Shown: in pieces, positions 8,612 to 16,523 of the stretch
Numbering within the stretch: the stretch's first letter is position 1
How the letters are laid out: each line of letters starts with the position of its first letter
Origin: Bdellovibrionales bacterium
GTDB lineage: Bacteria; Bdellovibrionota; Bdellovibrionia; Bdellovibrionales; UBA1609
Assembly (NCBI GenBank): GCA_016716765.1
Contig: JADJVA010000020.1
Coordinates: 1,054,001-1,118,000, forward strand
Direction: 5' to 3'
Length of the DNA stretch: 64,000 nucleotides
Notes under the pieces: model-generated
What the model was told of the DNA's origin: nothing
Seen by the model: the letters and a program-made list of their open reading frames with translations, nothing else
The model's database searches: none
Translations under genes and position numbers: made by a program

Positions 8612-8640
8612 CTTACACCTGACAAGACGCCAAATGTCGA
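8612..8640 (-). promoter_or_regulatory. Candidate sigma-70-type promoter for the TRAP binding protein
   Basis: On the minus strand, TCGACA (8635-8640) and TGTAAG (8612-8617) are separated by 17 bases, five and four matches to the consensus hexamers, about 20 bases ahead of the start at 8590. Seen by eye only. Confidence 0.4.
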
Positions 8641-8771
8641 CCACGAATCTCTAGATTCCTCTATAAATAAATCCGATTGGTAACAAACAACTTCTCAGCC
8701 TGTTCAGACTATACAAGTAAGTTCTGTTTTACCATTGATTCAGGAGAAGTTCTGGACCTTGGTCCTGTTTT

Positions 8772-8799
8772 ACCAGAGCAACGGCCAAGTTGCTCTGGT
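8772..8799. terminator. Strong hairpin downstream of the DEAD-box helicase gene
   Basis: An 11-bp perfect inverted repeat (ACCAGAGCAAC at 8772-8782 and GTTGCTCTGGT at 8789-8799) with a six-base loop, 15 bases beyond the helicase stop. The T-rich tract follows on the plus-strand side, while on the helicase side the next bases are AAAAC. It may act as a 3' stabilising hairpin rather than a classical terminator. Confidence 0.45.
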
Positions 8800-8813
8800 T
8801 TTACAACTTCAGA

Positions 8814-10493
8814 CTATCTCGCTCGAAAGCTGATCTTTGTTTTGTTCGTCGCAGATTTTTTATCCGTTTGCTTACGCGTCATCCAAAATGGCTGCTTGGC
8901 TCCATCACTTTTCGTCGAATTTTTACGCGAAAAGTCCATGTCTCTCTCACCAAATGGGCTTTTCTCCCTTTTACGACCTTCAGGCTTCACATCTGAATCA
9001 CGGTGAACAGGACCTTTTCGGCCAATAAAACTTCTCTCTTGACTGCTCCGAGCGGTGGTCCGCCCATTTTCCGAGCGGCTGCTATTCTCTTGCCCCCGCC
9101 AAGACCCACTCTTCGCGGCGCCACCACGGCCCTCCGAACGAGGAGGAGGAGACCCAAATGGTCTGCTGCCATTCCCTCGAACTCCACCACGATCCTCCGG
9201 CTGATGAGATCCGCGGGGTCGGAATTCCTCTCTTCTTGGCTGAAAACGACGATCGCGTTCACCTTCGCCAGCGCCCTGATTTCGAAGGCCCCTCTCACCA
9301 GATGACCGGTAATCTGACGATGTTCTCTCTCGGCGCTGACCTCCTGCTGGCCTATCTCGACGATCTTTCTCAAAAGAGCCTGATCGTCCTCCCAATGGCA
9401 AATCTACGCCTTGAATTCGATACTTTTGAGCAATCACTCTCCAAGTTCGCACTTCGTTAGGAAGAACAAACGTGAGCGCCTCACCGCTCGCTCCATTACG
9501 GCCTGTTCGGCCAATGCGATGAACATAGTCCTCATCGACCATAGGGAGATCATAGTTAATCACATGCTCGATTGTGGGGATATCGAGACCTCGTGCCGCA
9601 ACGTCTGTAGCGCACAAAATTCTAAATTTTCCCTCTCGAAATCCACGAATAACTTGATTTCTCTGTCCTTGAGTGCGCCCGCCATGAATGAGAGAAACTT
9701 CGTGACCATAATCCTTCAGAAACTTTGCTAAGATGTCTGTCTTTCTTTTGGTCTTAAGAAAAATAATGACGGAGCCCTTTCGCTGATTGAGTTCATCAAG
9801 AAGTTTATCGTTCTTCTCCCCAAGAGTCGTTTGGATGACTGATTGTTTGATGGTTGTGACAGGACGAGAGATCTGCCCAGCAGAAATACTCACAGGAAGA
9901 TGCAAATAGGACTCTGCCAATTTGCGAACCTTAGCTGTAATGGTAGCTGTAAAAAAAACGGTCTGCCGTTGCTTTGGAAGAAACTTCAGAATCTCGTCTA
10001 ACTGCGGAGCGAAACCCATGTCGATCATGCGGTCCCCCTCATCAAGAACTAAGACTCCTGTGCTTAAAAGATTTATCGATCTCCTGTTGAGGTGATCGAT
10101 CAGTCTACCCGGAGTCGCAATGACGATGCGAGGGCCACGCTTAAGAGACGTCAATTGTCTTCTGATATCAGCCCCACCGACCAAGGTGCAAGAACTGACT
10201 TCCCTCGTGTGTATCGTCAAGCTTCTGATCACATCAGCTACTTGCTGGGCAAGTTCCCGCGTGGGCACCAGAAAAAGTGCGTTTTTCTTTGGATCACTTA
10301 AGACGCTCACAATAGCAGGCAAACCATACGCAGCTGTTTTTCCTGATCCTGTTTCAGCGCAAGCTATGAGATCCTTTCCTTCAAGAGCGAGGGGTATCGC
10401 CTTTGATTGAATTTCGGTTGGCTCAGTAAAATTTAGATCCTTTAGCGCCTTTTGTAGGGGCGCCGGGAACGGCATACTTTGAAATGTGGACAT
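8814..10493 (-). CDS. DEAD-box ATP-dependent RNA helicase with long basic RGG-like tail
   Basis: 559 residues from the ATG at 10493, chosen because AGAGGT lies five bases upstream; earlier in-frame starts lack a ribosome site. The RecA-like core shows the Q motif (PTEIQSKAIPLALEGKD), motif I AETGSGKT, PTRELAQQ, GG, TPGRLIDHL, motif II DEGD, motif III TAT, then ARGLDIP and HRIGRTGR. After about residue 375 comes a tail of some 180 residues rich in Arg, Gly and Ser (many RR, GER, RGG-type repeats), probably disordered and RNA-binding. Motif II reads DEGD instead of DEAD. Likely roles are ribosome assembly or cold-related RNA remodelling in the cytoplasm. Confidence 0.9.
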   Translation of the reverse strand: MSTFQSMPFPAPLQKALKDLNFTEPTEIQSKAIPLALEGKDLIACAETGSGKTAAYGLPAIVSVLSDPKKNALFLVPTRELAQQVADVIRSLTIHTREVSSCTLVGGADIRRQLTSLKRGPRIVIATPGRLIDHLNRRSINLLSTGVLVLDEGDRMIDMGFAPQLDEILKFLPKQRQTVFFTATITAKVRKLAESYLHLPVSISAGQISRPVTTIKQSVIQTTLGEKNDKLLDELNQRKGSVIIFLKTKRKTDILAKFLKDYGHEVSLIHGGRTQGQRNQVIRGFREGKFRILCATDVAARGLDIPTIEHVINYDLPMVDEDYVHRIGRTGRNGASGEALTFVLPNEVRTWRVIAQKYRIQGVDLPLGGRSGSFEKDRRDRPAGGQRRERTSSDYRSSGERGLRNQGAGEGERDRRFQPRREEFRPRGSHQPEDRGGVRGNGSRPFGSPPPRSEGRGGAAKSGSWRGQENSSRSENGRTTARSSQERSFIGRKGPVHRDSDVKPEGRKREKSPFGERDMDFSRKNSTKSDGAKQPFWMTRKQTDKKSATNKTKISFRAR

Positions 10494-10572
10494 TTTTACC
10501 TCTGTTTTAGACATTAAGCCGCAAAAAAGAGGTCTGCTGACAAATTGAGCGAACTCTCGATAACGACAGCGC

Positions 10573-10602
10573 AACCTATCGTGATATATCGCGTCATGTC
10601 AA
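10573..10602 (-). promoter_or_regulatory. Candidate promoter of the RNA helicase gene
   Basis: On the minus strand a perfect TTGACA (10597-10602) is followed after 18 bases by TAGGTT (10573-10578). This leaves a leader of roughly 70 bases before the start at 10493, which would fit post-transcriptional control but shows no obvious known element. Confidence 0.4.
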
Positions 10603-10662
10603 ATGGCATTTTCTGTAATCGTAGGAGCTTGAATTGACTGATATTCAACCCATTTTGGCACC

Positions 10663-11595
10663 TTAAGATGGCAGTTGATTTGAACCAATTTCGATTTGAA
10701 GTAAACTATTTGGGCGAACCGGAAACTTCCTTAAGCTCTCGAGATAGATCTCGTAAGCGGGACGAAAAAGGTTCACGTAGGTCCTTATGAGTTCGGCGGA
10801 CATTCCCTCGCGTCCCATAGCCACCATCGCTTCCTCCGCTCTTATCCTCCAGTTCGATATGAAATCCAAACTCTTGGGAGTCAGTTGAATAAAACTATCC
10901 AATATTTTGTACCAGACTTCATATTTCGGCAAAAATCCGTTGATGGCCCTCATGTGAACCTCGGATATTTGAGAAGAAGCAAGTGGTCTAAAACCAAGCA
11001 TCCAACCTTCAAGAAATACAATGCTCAATGGTCCTGCAACTTTTGGCCACTCTGAAGTGGGTCGACGATCTCCCAATCCTTGATAAGCCGATTTATCATA
11101 CCGAGGAATTTGAACCGTGCCGGCCTTCCCAAGACCTTTGAGATCGCTCAGCACTTGAAGACCCAATTCAATGTCATGAGTGCCAGGATATCCTCTCATC
11201 TGAAGATACGGATTCTCTCTATATTCTCTCGCCAATGCCACCTGCTGATCTCGACGAAGATAAAAATCGTCAATGGATAAGGATATCGCCTTCTCCCCAT
11301 CAATCTCAAAACACTGACGTAAGGCCTCTGTCAGAGTCGTTTTTCCAACTCCCTGAGGGCCATTCAAGCCAATAAACAATGGATAGTCAGATTCATGATC
11401 TTTGAGTTTGCTGCGACACCAAAAGTAAACCGGCAGATAAAGTTGAACGGCCCTCTCTTCAAATTGATCAGATTTATGAGAGGGGTCGACTTTAGATCTA
11501 AGAGCCCGCAAGACCCGATCAAAGTCTTCTCTTCCTATGGGAGAATCCATTTCAAGTGAATCCAACAGACTCCTCACTTGCGGAGACAGCCCCAT
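10663..11595 (-). CDS. P-loop kinase resembling D-glycerate 3-kinase (GLYK/Tda10 type)
   Basis: 310 residues from the ATG at 11595, preceded by GAGG; a longer frame reaches 11673 but would overlap the upstream methyltransferase gene. A Walker A loop (GLNGPQGVGKTTLTEAL, about 77-93) is followed by SIDDFYLRRDQQ (108-118) and MRGYPGTHDIELG, a pattern shared with plant-type glycerate kinases and their yeast and bacterial relatives in the phosphoribulokinase/uridine-kinase group. It probably phosphorylates a small hydroxy-acid in the cytoplasm, glycerate being the best guess. It lies 19 bases after the TrmK gene on the same strand. Substrate assignment is by resemblance only. Confidence 0.7.
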   Translation of the reverse strand: MGLSPQVRSLLDSLEMDSPIGREDFDRVLRALRSKVDPSHKSDQFEERAVQLYLPVYFWCRSKLKDHESDYPLFIGLNGPQGVGKTTLTEALRQCFEIDGEKAISLSIDDFYLRRDQQVALAREYRENPYLQMRGYPGTHDIELGLQVLSDLKGLGKAGTVQIPRYDKSAYQGLGDRRPTSEWPKVAGPLSIVFLEGWMLGFRPLASSQISEVHMRAINGFLPKYEVWYKILDSFIQLTPKSLDFISNWRIRAEEAMVAMGREGMSAELIRTYVNLFRPAYEIYLESLRKFPVRPNSLLQIEIGSNQLPS

Positions 11596-11614
11596 GTTCA
11601 ATTTATCCTCAGAG

Positions 11615-12136
11615 TTAAACAATTTGTGCCTGCATGATCCAACGTTTTCGTCCCCTTTCAATGATTTCCTCATCAGTACGGATGGACCAGCCTCGCCTCT
11701 TCAGCTCGCTACGAACCATTTCAGGTGATTTGTTCGGCCCTAATACCAAATTTATATGTTTAACCGGTCCCAAACGCGACAAAAATTTAACAATGAGATG
11801 AGCGCCGACCCCGGATATCACAATATTTGCTCGCTCTGATGGCATTGCCATTTTTAACATATCGCCAACCCTCAGTTGAAGGGCGGCTCCAACACTCAGC
11901 AAGTCATACTGATATTTGTTCAACAAATTTCTCAACGGACCTACCGCAAGTTCTGACTTATCAACAAATATCACACCGGGAAACCGTCCCGACATCAAAC
12001 ATCTTCTCCCTACCAATCCGTGGTCACAACAAAGGTCCCATACTTCATAGGAAGGATCCAACAATTGATAAATTCTCTCCAATCGTTTGCTGAGCGACAG
12101 CTTCCTGACGTCCGTCCTCTCCTTCAAGTTCTCCAC
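11615..12136 (-). CDS. trmK: tRNA (adenine-N1)-methyltransferase, TrmK family
   Basis: 173 residues from a GTG at 12136 with GAGGTG upstream. The N-terminus LSKRLERIYQLLD and the SAM-binding motif VWDLCCDHGLVG match the TrmK (YqfN) family, which methylates A22 of tRNA; VGDMLKMAMPSERANIVISGVGAHLI resembles the later motifs of that fold. It is shorter than typical TrmK (about 230 residues), lacking the C-terminal coiled-coil region, so it may be a minimal catalytic form. It is the first of a two-gene unit with the glycerate-kinase-like gene and overlaps a small upstream open frame. Confidence 0.72.
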   Translation of the reverse strand: MENLKERTDVRKLSLSKRLERIYQLLDPSYEVWDLCCDHGLVGRRCLMSGRFPGVIFVDKSELAVGPLRNLLNKYQYDLLSVGAALQLRVGDMLKMAMPSERANIVISGVGAHLIVKFLSRLGPVKHINLVLGPNKSPEMVRSELKRRGWSIRTDEEIIERGRKRWIMQAQIV

Positions 12137-12216
12137 TCTGGGGACACCTCATTCTCCTCTGTTTCAGATGATTCTATTTGAACACCCACCTTGGGGCCAT
12201 TTTGAGCTTTCTGCAT
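12124..12216 (-). CDS. Possible 30-residue small protein or read-on tail before trmK
   Basis: An ATG at 12216 opens a 30-codon frame ending in TGA at 12124, with an acidic, protein-like product (the C-terminal half includes VQIESSETEENEVSPEWRT). The frame is continuous with the stop codon of the lipoprotein gene at 12241, so it could equally be a read-through extension of 38 codons. Its stop overlaps the trmK start by 13 bases, which would suit translational coupling. No strong ribosome binding site is seen. Confidence 0.25.
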   Translation of the reverse strand: MQKAQNGPKVGVQIESSETEENEVSPEWRT

Positions 12217-12240
12217 CCAAGGCTCGATGTTTTTCCTAAT

Positions 12241-13431
12241 TTAAAAATTCCATTGCTGCAAAAAAACTCTCACCTCATTTAATATTCGCCACGATCTTAA
12301 AGCAGGCTCTGCCTGTTTCTGTAAACGATCGTGGCCTTCTAAAGCCGCTAATACCCCGTAGTAGCCCCTACTAAAATCAACAAATGGATACCATCCAAAA
12401 ACCCCCGGACACGAACGAGCATTCAGAGTTGAGCAGCCCTCTTTGCCACCAGGTTCGCATTCAATCCAATTGCCCAGACCAAAATGATAATTCTTTCCCA
12501 AGAGAGTCTTCATTGGCGATGCGTCCACCAACGTGGATGTTGAAAACTGGTCTGACATCATTTTATCCACTAAGGTATCCGAAATAAAACCATTTCTCTC
12601 GGCAATGAGTGCTTTAAGTATTCGAACAAAGTCCATCATGTTGATCACCAACCCCTCAAATCCGGACGGGTTTATTTCACCCTCACGATCGATTGGATCA
12701 GTGAAATAGGTTGTCTCCCGCTCCAAATCCAATGGCAATATCAGCTCACTTTTCACTATTTCCTTCCATTTTTTCTCCGCGGCCCTTTCAGCCATGGCCA
12801 TTGCAATCTGGATATGAGAGGGGCCATAAGAAAAGGCCTCTCCCTCTTTGCGCAATGGAATTTTTTCCTCATAGAGATTCTTCTTAACTTCCACTGCGCA
12901 GCCTTGGAGGGTGCGATCAGAACGGCCAAAGCAATTAAAATTCTCGATTCTCCCTGGCAATCCTGATGTCATACTCAACAAGCCCCGAAGCGAAATCTTT
13001 CCCGCATCACCGGCCCACCCCAAGACAGATCCCGTCGTGCTGCTGAGCTTCAAATCTCCCTTATCCACTAACCTCAAAAGAACAACCGTTGAAACCCAAA
13101 CAGAAGATGACCCAGCCGGAATCAAATCGGTGCCAGAGAAAGGTCGCTGCCCGCTCGGGCTCTCAATGTGACCGAGAGCTTTTGCAAATATCAGCTGCCC
13201 ATCTCGACGAAACAAAAACAAACCCACACCTGTTCGTTTTTCTTTACCCATTTGATCCACGAGAAGAGCGGTCAATTCATCTTTGAATTTCTGACTATCC
13301 ACTCGAGCTACTTTAGTGTGTCCTCCGCGACGATGTTTAAGCCATCCTTCGTCTTGTTCCTCTCGCACAGAATGACAAGATAATAGAAAATGAAGCAATA
13401 TTACTGTTAAGACAAAAAGAGATCCATTCAA
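12241..13431 (-). CDS. Beta-lactamase-fold lipoprotein, probable pseudoenzyme
   Basis: 396 residues with a lipoprotein signal (FLLSC, Cys19). The body follows the serine beta-lactamase/DD-peptidase (class C-like) layout: an LRLVDKGDLKL segment after the active-site region, LLSMTSGLPG, and the PLDLERETTYF region. Two catalytic elements are changed: the SxxK motif reads SSVW (Ser109 kept, Lys replaced by Trp112) and the YxN motif reads YGP (202-204). The protein is therefore likely to be a binding or structural relative of peptidoglycan-active enzymes rather than a hydrolase. It follows the ATP-grasp gene by 17 bases on the same strand. No resistance function should be assumed. Confidence 0.75.
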   Translation of the reverse strand: MNGSLFVLTVILLHFLLSCHSVREEQDEGWLKHRRGGHTKVARVDSQKFKDELTALLVDQMGKEKRTGVGLFLFRRDGQLIFAKALGHIESPSGQRPFSGTDLIPAGSSSVWVSTVVLLRLVDKGDLKLSSTTGSVLGWAGDAGKISLRGLLSMTSGLPGRIENFNCFGRSDRTLQGCAVEVKKNLYEEKIPLRKEGEAFSYGPSHIQIAMAMAERAAEKKWKEIVKSELILPLDLERETTYFTDPIDREGEINPSGFEGLVINMMDFVRILKALIAERNGFISDTLVDKMMSDQFSTSTLVDASPMKTLLGKNYHFGLGNWIECEPGGKEGCSTLNARSCPGVFGWYPFVDFSRGYYGVLAALEGHDRLQKQAEPALRSWRILNEVRVFLQQWNF

Positions 13432-13448
13432 AGTTTTTTGCCCCCTTA

Positions 13449-14471
13449 TTAAGTTCCTACTGGTTTCCAGGTCAATCCTAATGAAAGAATTTTATCAATA
13501 AGAATCGTGTAGCTGAGGCCATAGGCAACTGCTGATGCCGCAAAGTCCTCCCCGTTTCCAATATCCGGATTTGGATTGGCTTCAATGACATAAATATTGC
13601 CTTCGGCGTCCATGCGCATATCGATTCGAGCATAGCCACTCAATCCCAAAGCCGAATATGTTCTCTTTGCCACTTTTTGCATGCGGATCAACAAAGACTG
13701 ATTTAGGTCTTGAGCAAGTCCAGTATCTATTCCAAATTTTTTGCGATATCGAGAGTCCCACTTTACCCTGCGGGTCGCCACCTTTGGCACTCGTTCTGAA
13801 GTGTTCTTAAAAGTAAGTTCCCATAGCGGGAAGACTTGAAGTCGTTTATTACCAATGACTCCTACATAAAATTCTCTTCCGTCTATATAAGATTCTACGA
13901 TGACATCCGAATCTACTTTTTCTGAAAAATAGGATATTCTCTCTCGTAAATTCGCCTCATTCCAAACAACGCTATCCTGAGTGATTCCCATACTGGCCTC
14001 TTCGGTCAGCGATTTAACAAACAACGGATATTGCAACTTTTTAGGGAGGTGATGGGGGCCCGATTTTGAAAAAACCAAAAAATCAGGGGTTGGAATCCGA
14101 TGAAATCTCATTAATTTTTTTGCTAAATCCTTGCTCCTTGCGATAATCAATCCACGCGGATTGCACCCCGTATAACTAACACCTAACATTTCAAGGTAAC
14201 TCACCACATGCTGATCAAAAGTCGCCTGTCCCGCAAATTCCTCAAGAAGATTGAAAATGATATGAGGCGAAAAACTCTGAATTGTCTGACGAATCACATG
14301 GGTATCATCTCTGACGCCAAGAAGACTGACTTCGTGACCCGCTTCAACGAGGCCCTCTCGAACATTATATTCTGTCTTCCAAGAAACATCGTCCAAATCC
14401 TGGCCAACTGGAACCTTCTCCGGAGGAACAAGGTCTTCATGGACGAGCACAAGAACCCTTAATCTTTTCAT
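13449..14471 (-). CDS. ATP-grasp ligase related to D-alanine-D-alanine ligase
   Basis: 340 residues. The fold is recognisable from an N-terminal Rossmann-like part (EYNVREGLVEAGHEVSLLG), GVSYTGCNPRGLIIARSKDLAKKLM, the ATP-grasp strand PLFVKSLTEEASMGI and the metal-binding end IYVIEANPNPDIG with adjacent RIDMRMDAEG. The family joins a carboxylate to an amine using ATP through an acyl phosphate. It is not a housekeeping Ddl by context: no mur or fts genes are near. Instead its ATG overlaps by four bases the stop of a metallopeptidase gene, implying that the two act on the same peptide-like substrate. Substrate unknown. Confidence 0.82.
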   Translation of the reverse strand: MKRLRVLVLVHEDLVPPEKVPVGQDLDDVSWKTEYNVREGLVEAGHEVSLLGVRDDTHVIRQTIQSFSPHIIFNLLEEFAGQATFDQHVVSYLEMLGVSYTGCNPRGLIIARSKDLAKKLMRFHRIPTPDFLVFSKSGPHHLPKKLQYPLFVKSLTEEASMGITQDSVVWNEANLRERISYFSEKVDSDVIVESYIDGREFYVGVIGNKRLQVFPLWELTFKNTSERVPKVATRRVKWDSRYRKKFGIDTGLAQDLNQSLLIRMQKVAKRTYSALGLSGYARIDMRMDAEGNIYVIEANPNPDIGNGEDFAASAVAYGLSYTILIDKILSLGLTWKPVGT

Positions 14472-15481
14472 AGAATTATATGGTGCCGCTTTCCTGCAAA
14501 GTCATCAAGAGCCTGAGCCGTCACAATGTCCAGAATAGGACCTATTTTTTGATCTGGAGCAACCCTCAAACCAAGTTCTCTCGCACGATGGGTCAACCGC
14601 CGAATGACTTGATTCACCCGATATTTGTATTCTCCCAATCCTTCAGCCACCTGACCGCAAAGATAGGATCGATTTTCCATGATGAATTGGTCCACCTTTG
14701 GTCCACTAAAACATGAGCGGCCAAATGCAGTAGATAATTTCTCGTCGAGATCGATGACATTATCAAGACCCAGTTGGCGTCGCTTCTTCATAAAATACTG
14801 ACCCAAGGTAAGCTGGCTGCGATGAAGGGGTTCATAGGTGCTCTTTAATCGATTTAACGGCCTCCGTCCCTTGATGCTGGTCATTATTGCGTCCATCGCT
14901 TGAACTTTTTTGAGAGCAGACCATCCGCTGTATCTGGTTCTCCAGTTTGAAGTCGGGTCTAGCCAGACCGCAAAGGTTTCTGCAAAGTCCTCGTCTGGAT
15001 GACTTTGGGCATAGTTATTTGCCAAATGCCGGACAAATCTCCGACTATATGGCTGAGGCAAATAAGAGCGAGGATAGGGGGTCTGAGAAGAGCCAAAGAC
15101 CTCAATTCTCAATCGATCCTTGCGGAGCCGGTAGGCATTCTCAAGGGCGTGCCCTGTTTCATGCCGCAATACCCTCAGAAGATCCAACGGCTTTTCTCCC
15201 TCCGCAAATCCGATAAATCTCTTTTCTAATTCCAATAATCGAGAATCTAATAGATAGAATGGAATTGAAATTCCCGGAATATAATCGGGACAAAACCACT
15301 CTTCTCCAATCCAAAAATGAGGAGCAAATACCAAACCCTTTCTTTGCAATTCACTACGAAGAGTTCTGATACCACGAACAAGGTTTGGCATCTCCAGGCT
15401 CAACTGAAAGGACCTTAAGGGCCTGTTCAATAGCTCTTGATCTGAACCTTGAACTCCACTTTTCACCTGCCGACCCTTCAC
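14468..15481 (-). CDS. Putative zinc metallopeptidase
   Basis: 337 residues from a GTG with AGGAG five bases upstream. A zinc-binding HETGH motif occurs at 107-111 (LRHETGHALENAY), and a probable third ligand lies in HPDEDFAETFAVWLD (Glu168). No signal peptide is evident, so it may be cytoplasmic. The C-terminal third is basic and helical and ends in HHIIL. The arrangement resembles uncharacterised putative zinc-binding metallopeptidases. Coupling to the downstream ATP-grasp ligase suggests a cleave-and-ligate pathway acting on peptides. Divergent from the response regulator gene; the 287-base gap between them shows no clear element. Confidence 0.65.
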   Translation of the reverse strand: MKGRQVKSGVQGSDQELLNRPLRSFQLSLEMPNLVRGIRTLRSELQRKGLVFAPHFWIGEEWFCPDYIPGISIPFYLLDSRLLELEKRFIGFAEGEKPLDLLRVLRHETGHALENAYRLRKDRLRIEVFGSSQTPYPRSYLPQPYSRRFVRHLANNYAQSHPDEDFAETFAVWLDPTSNWRTRYSGWSALKKVQAMDAIMTSIKGRRPLNRLKSTYEPLHRSQLTLGQYFMKKRRQLGLDNVIDLDEKLSTAFGRSCFSGPKVDQFIMENRSYLCGQVAEGLGEYKYRVNQVIRRLTHRARELGLRVAPDQKIGPILDIVTAQALDDFAGKRHHIIL

Positions 15482-15768
15482 AGCTGCTCCTATTGCTATT
15501 CCAAGCCAAACGCGAGAGCCAACCCAGCCATGCCCGATTTAACTCGAACATGGCAGCTGATCAAGTGCGGAGAATTTACCCCTCTGCGGAAAGGATATAT
15601 CGGGTACCCAATTGAAAAATTTATTCAATTTGTCTCAAGGACGCGCTGAACTGTATCATCTTGACCCGCCTGAATCCTGGCAGTTCTCCTCAGGGGCCCC
15701 GTCCTTTCGTTTTGATGGATCAATAATGATACCTTCAGCAGAGCAGGCAGAATGTCGATAAACATTCG

Positions 15769-16512
15769 ATGGGTAAAACTAAGACCAAAGTTCTAGTAGC
15801 CTCGACAGATTCCGGTTTCCTTCAAGAAACAATGGGCCCTCTCAGGATTGACTACGATGTCCAAGTGGCTACTTCGACCGAAGCTGCCACTTTTTTAATC
15901 AGAGAATGGGAACCCTTAATTCTACTGATTGACGGCGATTCTCTCATTTTTAATTCTCTCTCTCAGATTCGCCACTTGGTGCCTATTGCTCAAATGGGAA
16001 TAATGGTTTTAAGTTCCTTCCAAAATCCAGAAAAGGAGGAGAGATCCTTTCGGGACGGTTCGGACTATTTTCTATCATCAAACTCATCGCCTAAAGGATT
16101 GCGACTTAGAATCTCCTCACTTTTAAGAAGAATTTCATCCGGGAGCTCCTCTCTTCCGGTTAATACCCCTCTCACATCGATGGGAGGGTCCTGGAATGCC
16201 GAAAATAATATGATTAAATTTAATGATATCCTCATTTATCCCAATGATTTCTTGGTCAAAAGAAATAGCGAAATCATCAACACTACGCCAACTCAATTTA
16301 AGTTGCTATTGGCCTTTGTTTCTCGGCCCGAACATCTTCTGTCACGCCAGTGGTTAAAGGAGAATGTTTGGGAGAACGCAAGTATATCCTACAGGTCAAT
16401 TGACGCGCAAATCTCAAAACTAAAACGCCAAATTCCAGAGCTTGAGAACATATTGATAAATATTTACGGAAAAGGCTATATCCTAACGAAGCCACACAAT
16501 CTCGCAGCCTAA
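15769..16512 (+). CDS. OmpR-type response regulator with degenerate receiver domain
   Basis: 247 residues. The N-terminal receiver-like domain (about 5-120) keeps a candidate acceptor Asp55 in LLIDGDS and a VLSS segment, but the conserved lysine region reads YFLSSNSSP without lysine and the acidic pair at the start is reduced to one Asp. The C-terminal winged helix (about 150-245) is intact, with TPTQFKLLLAFVSRPEHLLSRQWLKENVW, RSIDAQISKLKRQI and GKGYIL. It probably binds DNA without ordinary phosphorylation control. No histidine kinase is adjacent. The ribosome binding site is weak. Confidence 0.8.
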   Translation: MGKTKTKVLVASTDSGFLQETMGPLRIDYDVQVATSTEAATFLIREWEPLILLIDGDSLIFNSLSQIRHLVPIAQMGIMVLSSFQNPEKEERSFRDGSDYFLSSNSSPKGLRLRISSLLRRISSGSSSLPVNTPLTSMGGSWNAENNMIKFNDILIYPNDFLVKRNSEIINTTPTQFKLLLAFVSRPEHLLSRQWLKENVWENASISYRSIDAQISKLKRQIPELENILINIYGKGYILTKPHNLAA

Positions 16513-16523
16513 AAGAAATTCAA

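Noticed and set aside
8677..9460. Several plus-strand open frames antisense to the helicase tail
   Set aside because: They arise from the Arg/Gly-rich low-complexity coding of the minus-strand helicase and have no ribosome sites or family likeness.
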